Source of the DNA: JBBQXY01 sp051004815
Lineage (GTDB): Bacteria > Chloroflexota > Ktedonobacteria > Ktedonobacterales > Ktedonobacteraceae
Direction of reading: 5' to 3'
NCBI GenBank assembly: GCA_051004815.1
Contig: JBPCJY010000016.1
Coordinates: 1-64,000, forward strand
Length of the DNA stretch: 64,000 nt
Within the stretch, counting starts at the first letter, position 1, and every line of letters begins with the position of its first letter. The position numbers were made by a program, and so were the translations under genes. Shown here piece after piece: positions 33,582 to 42,288 of the stretch. Below the pieces are notes generated by a model. It did not search any database and had not been told where the DNA came from. It saw only the letters and a program-made list of their open reading frames with translations.

Positions 33582-36353
33582 ATGGATACAATTAAAACGG
33601 GAGGACCATTCGCCGCTCCTACCCCCGGCATGGTATCCCCCACCACCGTTTTTCGCTACAAGCAGCGCCATCCCCTCAATGCCATCTTCGAGCCGAAGAG
33701 CATCGCGGTCGTTGGGGCGACGGAAAAAGCAGGCAGCGTCGGGCGTACAATCCTCTGGAACCTGATCAGCAATCCATTCGGGGGAACGGTTTTTCCCATC
33801 AATGCCAAACGCGCCAGCGTCCTGGGCATCAAAGCTTACCCAAGCCTTTCCGCCCTGCCCCAGCAGGTCGATCTCGCGGTCATTGTCACGCCCGCCTCGA
33901 CCGTGCCAGGGATTATTGCCGAGTGTGTCGAGGCTGGCGTCAAAGGGGCGATTATCATTTCGGCTGGTTTCAAGGAAAGCGGCGCAGTGGGTGCCAGGAT
34001 GGAGCAGCAGATCCTGGAGCAGGCACGCCGGGGGAAACTGCGCATCATCGGGCCCAACTGCCTTGGCGTGATGAGTCCGCTAACCGGCCTCAACGCCACC
34101 TTTGCCGGTGCCATGGCCCGGCCCGGCAATGTAGCCTTCATCAGCCAGAGCGGTGCCCTTTGCACCGCAGTGCTGGATTGGAGCCTGAGCGAAAACGTTG
34201 GTTTCAGTGCCTTCATCTCCATTGGTTCAATGATGGACGTGGGCTGGGGCGACCTCATTGATTACCTGGGGAGCGATCAGCAGACCACAAGCATCATCAT
34301 CTACATGGAGACCATCGGAGATGCCCGATCTTTCCTCTCCGCGGCCAGGGAAGTCGCCCGTACTAAGCCGATCATCATTCTCAAAGCCGGTCGCACTCAG
34401 GCGGCGGCACAGGCGGCGGCCTCACATACCGGCGCGTTAACTGGCAGCCACGAAGTGTTCGAAGCGGCCTGCCGCCGCAGCGGGGTGCTGACCGTCAACC
34501 GCATCGACGAGCTTTTCTCTATGGCCGAAGTGCTTGCCAAGCAGCCGCGCCCCCTGGGACCGCGCCTCACCATCTTGACCAACGCGGGAGGTCCAGGGGT
34601 ACTTGCCACCGATGCCTTGATAAGTGCTGGGGGCCAACTTTCTGCATTGTCACCCCAAACTCTCGCCGCGCTCGACCAGATGCTCCCGGCGCACTGGAGC
34701 CACAGCAACCCGGTGGACATTCTAGGCGATGCCGATCCTCAACGCTACGCCAAGGCGCTTGAGATAGCGGCGCAAGACCCGAACAGCGACGGCTTGCTGG
34801 TCATCTTGACCCCTCAGGCAATGACCGACCCAACCCTGACCGCCGAGCAGTTGAAGCACTACGCCACGATTACCGGCAAACCTATCCTCGCCAGCTGGAT
34901 GGGTGGGGCGGAAGTAGCCAGCGGTAATATGATTTTGAACCGGGCAAGTATCCCCACGTTCCCCTATCCAGACACCGCTGCCCAGGTATTTGATTACATG
35001 TGGCGCTACAGCTCCAACTTGCGCAGCGTCTATGAAACACCGCTCCCTTTCCTGGAACTCGACAAAGGCGGGCCTGACCATGCCCTGGCCTCGAAGCTGA
35101 TTGAAACCGCCCGCCAGTCGAGTCGGACTCTGCTCACCGAGGTTGAATCCAAGCAGCTTCTGGCCGCCTATGGCATCCCAACGGTCGAGACGCGAGTCGC
35201 CACCAGCGAAACCGAGGCCATCACGTGTGCGGAGGCCATCGGCTACCCGGTCGTGCTCAAGCTCTTTTCAGAAACGATTACCCACAAGACCGATGTGGGC
35301 GGCGTGCAGCTACATCTGTCCGGGGCGGACGCCGTGCGCAACGCCTACCGCGCCATTGCAACTGCGGTCCGCGACAAAGTCGGGGCCGAGCATTTCCTGG
35401 GGGTGACCGTCCAACCGATGATCACGCTGGATGGCTACGAACTCATCCTGGGCAGCAGCATCGACCCGCAGTTCGGCCCGGTTCTCCTCTTCGGTTCGGG
35501 CGGGCAACTTGTGGAAGTCTACCGAGACCGCGCCTTAGCACTCCCACCGCTCACTACCACCCTGGCGCGGCGAATGATGGAACAGACCCGCGTCTTTACC
35601 GCCTTGGAAGGGGTGCGGGGACGACCACCTGTTGATCTGGTCGCACTTGAGCTGCTTCTGGTACGCTTCAGTTACCTTGTCGTAGAGCAGCACCAGATTA
35701 AGGAGATAGACATTAACCCGCTGCTCGCCTCTCCGGGACGGCTGCTCGCCCTCGATGCGCGAGTGGTATTGCACAGTCCGGAGATCAGCGCGGATAAGCT
35801 GCCCACACTTGCCATTCACCCTTATCCGCTGCAGTATGCGCAACCCTGGACGCTGCTTGATGGCACCCCGGTCACGCTTCGCCCTATCCGTCCGGAGGAT
35901 GAGCCGCTCATGGTCAAGTTTCACGAAACGCTTTCGGATCGCAGCGTCTATTTCCGCTGGCTGCACATGCTCGGGCTGAGCCAGCGGATCGCCCACGAGC
36001 AGTTGGTCGGTATGTGTTTTATTGACTATGACCGGGAGATGGCACTCGTCGCCGACTACCACAACCCACAGACCGAGCAGGATGAGATTATTGGCGTGGG
36101 CCGCTTAATTAAAGCCCATGGTGCCAATGAGGCAGAGTTTGCCATGCTCGTCACCGACCAGTTCCAGCGCAAGGGGTTGGGTACCGAATTGCTGCGTCGG
36201 CTGATCCAGGTCGGCCACGACGAAAAACTCCAGCGCCTCATGGGTGATATCCATGCCGAAAACCAGGGGATGCAAGAGGTTTGTAAGAAGCTCGGCTTCC
36301 GCCTCCAGTATTCGTCGGAAGAACAGTTGATGAGCGCCGAACTTGAACTGTGA
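33582..36353 (+). CDS. ADP-forming acyl-CoA synthetase fused to GNAT acetyltransferase
   Basis: 923 residues. Order: CoA-binding domain (FEPKSIAVVGATEKAGSVGR, about 27-46), succinyl-CoA-ligase-like domain with IIGPNCLGVMSP and the phosphohistidine loop AASHTGALTGSHEVFEA, an ATP-grasp domain (about 500-725: YGIPTVETRVATSETEAITC, VVLKLFSETITHKTDVGGV, IDINPLLA) and a C-terminal GNAT domain (about 760-920: VTLRPIRPEDEPLMVKFHET, FAMLVTDQFQRKGLGTELLR with the acetyl-CoA loop). This is the architecture of Pat/Pka-type proteins that acetylate lysines of metabolic enzymes, though many keep no ligase activity. The expected ligase His (AASHTG) is retained here. GGAGAG precedes the ATG. Confidence 0.9.
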   Translation: MDTIKTGGPFAAPTPGMVSPTTVFRYKQRHPLNAIFEPKSIAVVGATEKAGSVGRTILWNLISNPFGGTVFPINAKRASVLGIKAYPSLSALPQQVDLAVIVTPASTVPGIIAECVEAGVKGAIIISAGFKESGAVGARMEQQILEQARRGKLRIIGPNCLGVMSPLTGLNATFAGAMARPGNVAFISQSGALCTAVLDWSLSENVGFSAFISIGSMMDVGWGDLIDYLGSDQQTTSIIIYMETIGDARSFLSAAREVARTKPIIILKAGRTQAAAQAAASHTGALTGSHEVFEAACRRSGVLTVNRIDELFSMAEVLAKQPRPLGPRLTILTNAGGPGVLATDALISAGGQLSALSPQTLAALDQMLPAHWSHSNPVDILGDADPQRYAKALEIAAQDPNSDGLLVILTPQAMTDPTLTAEQLKHYATITGKPILASWMGGAEVASGNMILNRASIPTFPYPDTAAQVFDYMWRYSSNLRSVYETPLPFLELDKGGPDHALASKLIETARQSSRTLLTEVESKQLLAAYGIPTVETRVATSETEAITCAEAIGYPVVLKLFSETITHKTDVGGVQLHLSGADAVRNAYRAIATAVRDKVGAEHFLGVTVQPMITLDGYELILGSSIDPQFGPVLLFGSGGQLVEVYRDRALALPPLTTTLARRMMEQTRVFTALEGVRGRPPVDLVALELLLVRFSYLVVEQHQIKEIDINPLLASPGRLLALDARVVLHSPEISADKLPTLAIHPYPLQYAQPWTLLDGTPVTLRPIRPEDEPLMVKFHETLSDRSVYFRWLHMLGLSQRIAHEQLVGMCFIDYDREMALVADYHNPQTEQDEIIGVGRLIKAHGANEAEFAMLVTDQFQRKGLGTELLRRLIQVGHDEKLQRLMGDIHAENQGMQEVCKKLGFRLQYSSEEQLMSAELEL

Positions 36354-36494
36354 CGTTCATGTAGTAGAACTGGATACCGGTGTGAAATTTGCAGTGATTA
36401 TGTAGTAGCGAGTTTACGCAGCAAAGCTGAAGAGCGGCTCAAGAAAATGCTGAAAAAATGTCCTACATTCTTTTAACGCTTTTCGGGTAGAGCT

Positions 36495-36522
36495 CCACTA
36501 AGATATTGTTGGCGAATGGGCT
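36495..36522 (+). repeat. IS terminal inverted repeat, left
   Basis: 28 bp, exact reverse complement of 38245-38272. Confidence 0.9.
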
Positions 36523-36526
36523 GTAA

Positions 36527-38216
36527 CTAAGCAGCTGCTGCTTGCTGAACAGAAGCGACCAGTTTCGCAAAAGAAGAGATAGGAGTAGCTGCCAGTTTCT
36601 CTTCTGCTACCCAATGACATGCCCGAAGCATATTCATAGATGTAGCCGTGAGAAGAGCTTGCAGTTTCAGCTTGTTTTGCCCAATGTAGCGAGTTCTTCG
36701 TATCTCGCATGTTCGCACTGCCTGTGCAATAGTACCTTCAACACCAGCACGTTTTGCATAGAGTGCTCGCGCATTCTGGTGTTTCACGCGCGCTTCTTGA
36801 AGTGCCTGAAAGCTCTGTTGATCTGGGCGCAGAAGAAGGACTTTTGCTGGAACTGGTGTACATTGAGCATGAAGTGGACACGATCGGCATATCGCTACAG
36901 GAAACCGTATCCGAAGGCTCGGCTTTCCGTGTCTATCAGGGATATGCCCCCATCTCGGCTGGTGTGTCCGGCAGGACACCGAACGCTCTTGGCCTCCCAA
37001 TCACTGCTGAATTGGCTATGATCAAAGCGTTCTGCTTCTTTTGATGACCATGACGTGGAAGGCGAGCGCAGGCCCAACGACATCTATTTGATGGATCCTT
37101 TGGCTTTGTGCCAGAAGTTCGGCGTCAACATAGCCCGTATCGACCAGGTGGTGGTTGGGATGCACCTGTTTTTCGGCTAAACGCTCATGAAGCTCTTCCA
37201 GAACATCTCCATCTGGAGTCGTCGCAGGAGTGGTTGTGACTTCCAAAATAAAATGTGGTTGCTCAGCATCACACCCTTCGGTAAAATGCACCTTCTATCC
37301 TACCCATCCCGTTTGTTTCTTCTTGACTTTTCCGTGCTTCGATATCGTAGGGAGATTGAATGAGCAGGGCTGATGGAGGCAGTTCTTGATCTTTTCTCCA
37401 AGGGGTCCCTTGTTCGCTTGCATGATACGGTTGGATCCAGATCCTTCTCAGCGTCTCTACAGCCAGTATTTCCCGTAACCAGCAATGAGTGGGGCTCGCA
37501 AAGTTTTTCTCCCAGAGGTCTCGACCATCAACTCCGATTTGCTCTGCCAACTCTCTTCGTGCTTTCTCCTCTTTTGGTAAGCGGAAGTCACTGAAACGGG
37601 ACCGATAACGTTTTGCCCACTCCGGTTGCATGTGCTCTATGAGCCAATCTGGAGCCACTTCCGCGAGCATGTTGAGCGTATGGCGCATTGTTTCTCCAAC
37701 GCATTCAAGACGGTTGACCGCTCGAATGGCTGGAAGACACATGCGTTGCATCGGTTCGTTGTTTGCCTCGCTCTTTGACCCACCCTCGCTCTCGCGCACT
37801 GAGACAACATTCTATCAAGCAGACGGCCCTCAGCGTGATTGGCCAGCAAACGACCGCGAAATTCACTCAACACGGAAAAGTCAAAGCCTGCATCAGTGAT
37901 TTCCAAACGGTACCAGCGTATTTCCAATCAATTCGCGTTCTCACGGCTTCTGCCGCCTGTCTATCCGTTAACCCTTCGGCATAGTGCATCACCAGGGCTA
38001 GACGCCAGGCTGATTCTGCTGGTTGTCCCTTGTCGGAAAACACGTCAAGAAAGTCCTCGTCGCGAAAAAATGTTCCCAATTCATCCCGCATATGGATACA
38101 GATATTTCCTTTCGGCAAAATGGCATGCGCTACCCGTGCTGTTTCTTCTGGGACTGGCGGTATCGCTTGTGGCTGTAACGACAGTGGTTCCCTCCTGGTT
38201 GCAAGTCTTTCCTATT
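36527..38216 (-). pseudogene. IS1182-family transposase, multiply frameshifted
   Basis: Read on the minus strand, the N-terminus starts near 38216 (AIPPVPEETARVAHAILPKG, then NICIHMRDELG, TDRQAAEAVRTRIDWKYA, the DUF772 region). The frame then shifts repeatedly: LEITDAGFDFSVLSEFRGRL near 37900, ETMRHTLNMLAEVAPDWL near 37680, PDGDVLEELHERLAEKQVHP and NHHLVDTGYVDAELLA near 37180 (second catalytic Asp region), and a C-terminal piece ending RRTRYIGQNKLKLQALLTAT. At least four frame changes mean no active enzyme. The perfect ends could still be mobilised by a related transposase elsewhere in the genome. Confidence 0.85.
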
Positions 38217-38244
38217 TTTCTCCAGTATCTCACATTTCTCTGCT

Positions 38245-38272
38245 AGCCCATTCGCCAACAATATCTTAGTGG
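38245..38272 (-). repeat. IS terminal inverted repeat, right
   Basis: 28 bp, exact reverse complement of 36495-36522. Confidence 0.9.
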
Positions 38273-38524
38273 GGGTCTACCGTATCAATGCGAATGCTCA
38301 AAAGCCAGATCTTTCCAAAGTTTTCCTCAGAACCCCTGAGAGAACACCTGCCTCCCTTGTTTTTTCCGAAGGCATGCGTTATAGTTGCTCCAGCAGCAGT
38401 TCCAGTGACGAACAACCTGCCTATGTAGGGTCGCGAACACTTTTGTCAGAGAGCGAAACGCGAGGCAGGTACTTGCCAGAAATGAAGGCAGGTGTCCGTT
38501 GAACACCTTTTGCACACGCCCACG

Positions 38525-38572
38525 AAAAAAGCCAGTACCGCTTGCTTCCTGTGAACGCAGGCGAGAACTGGC
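38525..38572 (-). terminator. Original terminator of the tRNA-Gly gene (displaced by the island)
   Basis: On the minus strand a hairpin closed by GCCAGT/ACTGGC (38567-38572 with 38531-38536) is followed directly by six T. The equivalent position at 50029 near the intact tRNA lacks the T-run, which marks this copy as the chromosomal side. Confidence 0.55.
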
Positions 38573-38633
38573 GTGCTGGGTGATGGGAGCGGGAGACGGG
38601 GCTCGAACCCGCGACAGCCTGCTTGGAAGGCAG
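38531..38633. repeat. Island attachment repeat, distal copy with tRNA-Gly 3' half
   Basis: 103 bp matching 50029-50131 at 99 positions. The last 48 bp (38586-38633) are identical and contain the 3' half of tRNA-Gly from the anticodon loop to the acceptor stem. After GGAAGGCAG the two copies diverge completely, so here the tRNA has no 5' half. Confidence 0.88.
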
Positions 38634-39017
38634 TCACGCACAAAAATGCTGTACGCTTGCCTTACATCAGCCAGGAAAGCCGATTGATACGACGACACAA
38701 AAAGGGACGCTCAAAAGAGGCAGGAACGCATGCCTTTCATTGCTCAGTTTTTCTGTAGAATAGACAGTCACTCATTAACTCATAGAGTATACCATATCGT
38801 AGATACCAAAACAAGCGTGAGAAAGAAAGGTATAAATAATCATATGTAGCAACCGGGCTCAAATTATTTCCAAAGAGAAGCTATATACTTATTTATGTAA
38901 ATTACATTCTTATTGACAATTAACGAAAGGTAGGGTAAGTTATATATATTCACAACTTAACCTAAAAGGTGTTCGTACTCGAAAGGCGTTCTATCACCCA
39001 TCTGGAGATAGCAATCA
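38634..39017. other. AT-rich upstream region of the TIR-TPR gene
   Basis: About 380 bp without a gene. The base composition becomes markedly AT-rich from about 38760. TTGACA at 38913-38918 with TAAGTT 17 bp later is a possible promoter. Confidence 0.4.
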
Positions 39018-40520
39018 ATGACAACCACCGTTCCCCGTTCAAGGTATCCTATTTTCATCAGCCATAACAAAACTGATAATAAACTCGGTTATTGGTTAGC
39101 AGATGAGTTACGACGAATCCTTGGTGATAAAAACGCTGTATGGTACGATTCGCGTGGTGGTCGATATAGTTCGCGAGCAGGAATGCGTCCTGGAGATGAT
39201 TGGCCTAAAACAATCGCTGACAACATAAGAAGTAGTAAGGTTTTTCTGCTATTATGGTCAAATCAAGCCAAAAATGGAAATGGAGTTAAATATGAGCTTT
39301 CACTGGCAAGGCGACAGCTTGTAGAGAAAAAAATTCAAATCATTCCAATCTGTATAAATGGATGCTCACTTCCATTTGAACTAAGACAGTGTCAGTACAT
39401 TTCTTATAATAGCGGTGAAGACTTTGAACCTGTTCTTGACGGTATACTTCGTTTTTTAAGGCTACCTCCCGAAGTTAGTGACCCAAAAGTTAGAGCGGAA
39501 AAACGAGTAGTATTTGAGATAGAAGAAGCTTTTAAGAATAAAGAATGGTCAATCATTATTCAACAATTTGAAATGCTTTCTGAACTTTATCCGGAAGCCA
39601 TTTCATCGTCTATCTGTTACATGTTTGCAATATCTTTGCTCGAACTAGGGCAAGTGCAGCATGCCAAAGAAGCACATTTTCGAGGACTTCTGCTCGATAA
39701 CGATGATCGGTCGAATGATTTACTACATGCTTATGCTGATCTATTAGCAAAAAAACAGCTTTGGCAGGACTTACGTTCACTTGCAGAACAAGCATTACAA
39801 AAGTTTCCTCATGATACTGTTTGGTATTCATTGCGCGAACAAGCATATATTAACCTCTCTCAAAAAGCGCGACCATTCTCTTCTGTCAAACCAGTTAATC
39901 CTTTTCCTCCAAATCCTATGAGTCCAATTTATCATGATGCTTCCACTATCCAGCTCAGACCTACTAATTTTCCTAACCTACCTGATTCTCAAAATGTTGA
40001 TACGGTCAGAATGAATTCTGATCCTGTAACAGAAAATTTTTACTTCAATCCTGATGAGTCGCCCCAAGTTACAACAAAACTCTCGGATGAGGAGGAGGAC
40101 CTAGATATAAAAAGTGGTACATGGCAGTCAGTAACAGCATTTACTGACCATCACTTGGCTAATCATAGACTAAGTATGCTATGGACACCATCTTGGATAT
40201 TTACCTTATTCCTTAACTTAATACTCTTACCACTATTTTTTTTCATGTGGCCTCTCTCTTCATTAATTATATGGACTTGCGTTGTATCAATTGTACTTGT
40301 ATTGGCTTTAGGTAAAATATTTGGAAAAGAAGTAGGCCCGCTTTTTACTATTCCTACTAGTCTATTTTGGGGGGTAGCCGGATTTTGCCTGAGTTATTAT
40401 CTCTATCATTTTTTGGGGTGGAAAACGAGCTCATCAATAACGACTTGGCTAGAATCAGTATGTACTGTACTTAGCTGTGTAGGAGGATTTTGCTGGCATC
40501 TAAAATTATTTCGTAATTGA
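39018..40520 (+). CDS. TIR-domain protein with TPR-like helices and C-terminal membrane segments
   Basis: 500 residues. The N-terminal ~150 residues are a TIR domain: YPIFISHNKTDNKLGYWLAD, a WYDSRGG strand-loop, and WSNQAKNGNGVKYELSLARR, where E93 sits at the catalytic Glu position of NADase TIRs. Residues ~165-290 are TPR-like helical pairs (EEAFKNKEWSIIIQQFEMLS, LADVYADLLAKKQLW-type). After a Pro-rich linker come three to four hydrophobic segments (WIFTLFLNLILLPLFFFMW, LIIWTCVVSIVLVLALG, SLFWGVAGFCLSYYLYHFLG). It could be an NAD+-cleaving or signal-producing immune protein anchored in the membrane. The composition is much AT-richer than the chromosome, pointing to transfer. It is in line with the TIR/caspase pair 187 bp downstream. 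Confidence 0.85.
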   Translation: MTTTVPRSRYPIFISHNKTDNKLGYWLADELRRILGDKNAVWYDSRGGRYSSRAGMRPGDDWPKTIADNIRSSKVFLLLWSNQAKNGNGVKYELSLARRQLVEKKIQIIPICINGCSLPFELRQCQYISYNSGEDFEPVLDGILRFLRLPPEVSDPKVRAEKRVVFEIEEAFKNKEWSIIIQQFEMLSELYPEAISSSICYMFAISLLELGQVQHAKEAHFRGLLLDNDDRSNDLLHAYADLLAKKQLWQDLRSLAEQALQKFPHDTVWYSLREQAYINLSQKARPFSSVKPVNPFPPNPMSPIYHDASTIQLRPTNFPNLPDSQNVDTVRMNSDPVTENFYFNPDESPQVTTKLSDEEEDLDIKSGTWQSVTAFTDHHLANHRLSMLWTPSWIFTLFLNLILLPLFFFMWPLSSLIIWTCVVSIVLVLALGKIFGKEVGPLFTIPTSLFWGVAGFCLSYYLYHFLGWKTSSSITTWLESVCTVLSCVGGFCWHLKLFRN

Positions 40521-40631
40521 AAAAAGAAGCAAAACAATGACGCATTTAATTATTCACAATCGATATATTTATGCTTACTTGTTCTAATAGTACTAATTTT
40601 GAAAAGCTTTCACGAATTTTTCAAACAAATG

Positions 40632-40640
40632 TGCTAAAAT
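40632..40640 (+). promoter_or_regulatory. Extended -10 promoter of the TIR/caspase pair
   Basis: TGCTAAAAT (extended -10, TGnTAAAAT) lies 66 bp before the TIR-like start in a gene-free, AT-rich gap. The -35 region is poor, as often with extended -10 sites. It suggests the pair is transcribed separately from the TIR-TPR gene. Confidence 0.5.
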
Positions 40641-40706
40641 GAGTGCAAAAGTTAGCATTTAACACAAGGCCAGTTAACGGGGTATTATAAAAAGGAAATA
40701 AAGAAC

Positions 40707-41210
40707 ATGGCAAATCCAAGAGCATTCATTAGCTTTGACTTCGACTACAACATATCTGAGAAGAATTTGTTTATCGGACAGAGCAAGCATTCAAAAACGC
40801 CTTTTAACATAGAAGACTGGTCTTCAAAAGAAGCATTACCCCAAAATCAGTGGGAAAAGCTCATCAGGGGCAAGATCAGTAGATGCCATATGGTCATAGT
40901 GCTAGTTGGTAAGCACATGACAACCGCTACCGGTGTATCAAAGGAAATCAAAATGGCGAAAGATCTGAATGTCCCTGTATTTGGAGTTTATGTCAGAGGA
41001 GCTAATTCATCAAGTAGTCTTCCAAAGGATCTTTCGAAAAGCCGAACCATTCATTGGAATTGGGATGAAATTGCTTCAGCAATTGACAAAGCTATGAATG
41101 AAGGTAAAAATGCTAATAAAAGCTTGTGGGATTATCTAGGTACTATAGGAACTTTGGGTGCAATAGGTATTGTAGCTCTTCATATCATATTAAACAATAA
41201 AAAGGCTTAA
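40707..41210 (+). CDS. TIR-like (DUF1863/ThsB-type) protein with C-terminal membrane helix
   Basis: 167 residues. The start RAFISFDFDYNISEKNLFIG, then IEDWSSKEALPQNQWEKLIR, KISRCHMVIVLVGKH and TGVSKEIKMAKDLNVPVFGV match the MTH538/DUF1863 TIR-like family that includes Thoeris ThsB. E80 in GVSKEIKMA is the expected catalytic Glu. Unusually, the C-terminus has a hydrophobic helix (LGTIGTLGAIGIVALHIILN) followed by NNKKA, consistent with tail anchoring. In Thoeris such proteins sense infection and make a cyclic ADP-ribose signal from NAD+. AAGGAAA precedes the ATG. The caspase gene begins one base after its stop, which implies co-translation and a partner role. Confidence 0.88.
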   Translation: MANPRAFISFDFDYNISEKNLFIGQSKHSKTPFNIEDWSSKEALPQNQWEKLIRGKISRCHMVIVLVGKHMTTATGVSKEIKMAKDLNVPVFGVYVRGANSSSSLPKDLSKSRTIHWNWDEIASAIDKAMNEGKNANKSLWDYLGTIGTLGAIGIVALHIILNNKKA

Positions 41211-41211
41211 A

Positions 41212-42180
41212 ATGAGAAAAGCGTTAATAGTAGGCATAGATGCATATCAAAGTGCATCATTGGCGGGGTGCGTAAACGATGCGAACAAAATGGAGGAGGT
41301 TCTTAGAAGAAATGAGGATGACTCACCTAACTTTGATTGCAAAAAATTGGTAGCTCCAACTCAGTCTATCACAAAGGCCAATCTTAAAAGGAATGTAGAA
41401 GAATTGTTTGCCTATCAAACAGACGTAGCCTTGTTTTACTTTTCTGGACATGGTACAGCAAACAATCTGGGTGGCTATCTTGTCACCCAAGACGCTCAAG
41501 CTTACGATGAAGGTCTTTCTATGCAAGATGTCCTTACCTTTGCTAACAAATCAAAAGCGCATGAAGTAGTTATTATCCTAGACTGTTGTAACAGCGGTGC
41601 ATTTGGGAAAGTACCAGCGATAAACGATAATAGTATACATTTACGCGAAGGAATATCAGTACTAACTGCAAGTCAAGCCAATCAGTCATCTATAGAGGTC
41701 AACGGAAATGGTATTTTTACAAAACTAATATACGAAGCCCTCCAAGGCGGTGCATCAGATGTTATTGGCAATGTAACTGTAGCAAGTCTATACGCCTATA
41801 CAGATCAAATATTAGGAGCGTGGGATCAACGACCGCTCTTACAATCTCATGTATCAAAGCTATTGCCACTAAGAAAGTGCAAACCCCAAGTAATTCCTAC
41901 TATATTACGATCACTACCTAAATATTTTAAGAATAGTGACTATATCTTCCCTCTTGACCCTACATATGAACCGGATAAAAAAGGGCTTGGCTCCGAACAT
42001 CAAAATCACAACCAAGAGCATGAAGCAATCCTCAAACATTTTCAAAAGTACCGTGATGCCCATCTTCTAATTCCGGTTGGAGAAGAGCATTTATATTATG
42101 CCGCTATACATAGTAAAGCATGTAAGCTCACTGCTTTAGGACAATTCTATTGGAATTTAGCTAATCAAGGCAAAATATGA
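41212..42180 (+). CDS. Caspase-family (C14) protease, candidate type IV Thoeris effector
   Basis: 322 residues. The caspase fold begins RKALIVGIDAYQSASLAGCV and shows the catalytic His in ALFYFSGHGTANNLGGYLV (H80) and the catalytic Cys in VVIILDCCNSGAFGK (C126). The p10-like part follows with EGISVLTASQANQSSIE and GIFTKLIYEALQGG. After about residue 225 comes a separate ~100-residue C-terminal region (EHEAILKHFQKYRDAHLLIP, then LYYAAIHSKACKLTALGQFY) that could be the ligand sensor. Family knowledge: in type IV Thoeris a TIR-made cyclic ADP-ribose isomer activates a caspase-like protease that kills or arrests the infected cell. The start follows the TIR-like stop by one base (TAAAATG). Confidence 0.88.
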   Translation: MRKALIVGIDAYQSASLAGCVNDANKMEEVLRRNEDDSPNFDCKKLVAPTQSITKANLKRNVEELFAYQTDVALFYFSGHGTANNLGGYLVTQDAQAYDEGLSMQDVLTFANKSKAHEVVIILDCCNSGAFGKVPAINDNSIHLREGISVLTASQANQSSIEVNGNGIFTKLIYEALQGGASDVIGNVTVASLYAYTDQILGAWDQRPLLQSHVSKLLPLRKCKPQVIPTILRSLPKYFKNSDYIFPLDPTYEPDKKGLGSEHQNHNQEHEAILKHFQKYRDAHLLIPVGEEHLYYAAIHSKACKLTALGQFYWNLANQGKI

Positions 42181-42288
42181 CTATTGGAGTTAGGGCAATC
42201 AAGGGTTTGGATTTAGAAGAAACTGTATTCCTCAATTAATGGGGGCATTGAATAATATACATAACCAAGATAGTAGACAAGCTTTATT

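Larger units (their letters stand above)
36495..38272. mobile_element. Decayed IS1182-type insertion sequence, 1,778 bp
   Basis: Flanked by perfect 28-bp inverted repeats (36495-36522 and 38245-38272, each starting CCACTAAGATATTGTTGGCG from the outside). The transposase inside is broken into several frames. No clear target duplication was seen next to the ends. Confidence 0.85.

Noticed and set aside
36542..37021. 159-residue plus-strand protein over the IS
   Set aside because: Antisense to the recognisable transposase C-terminus, with no motif of its own.
38586..38657. Second complete tRNA-Gly gene
   Set aside because: Only the 3' half is present; sequence after the anticodon region cannot form the D arm or the 5' acceptor strand.
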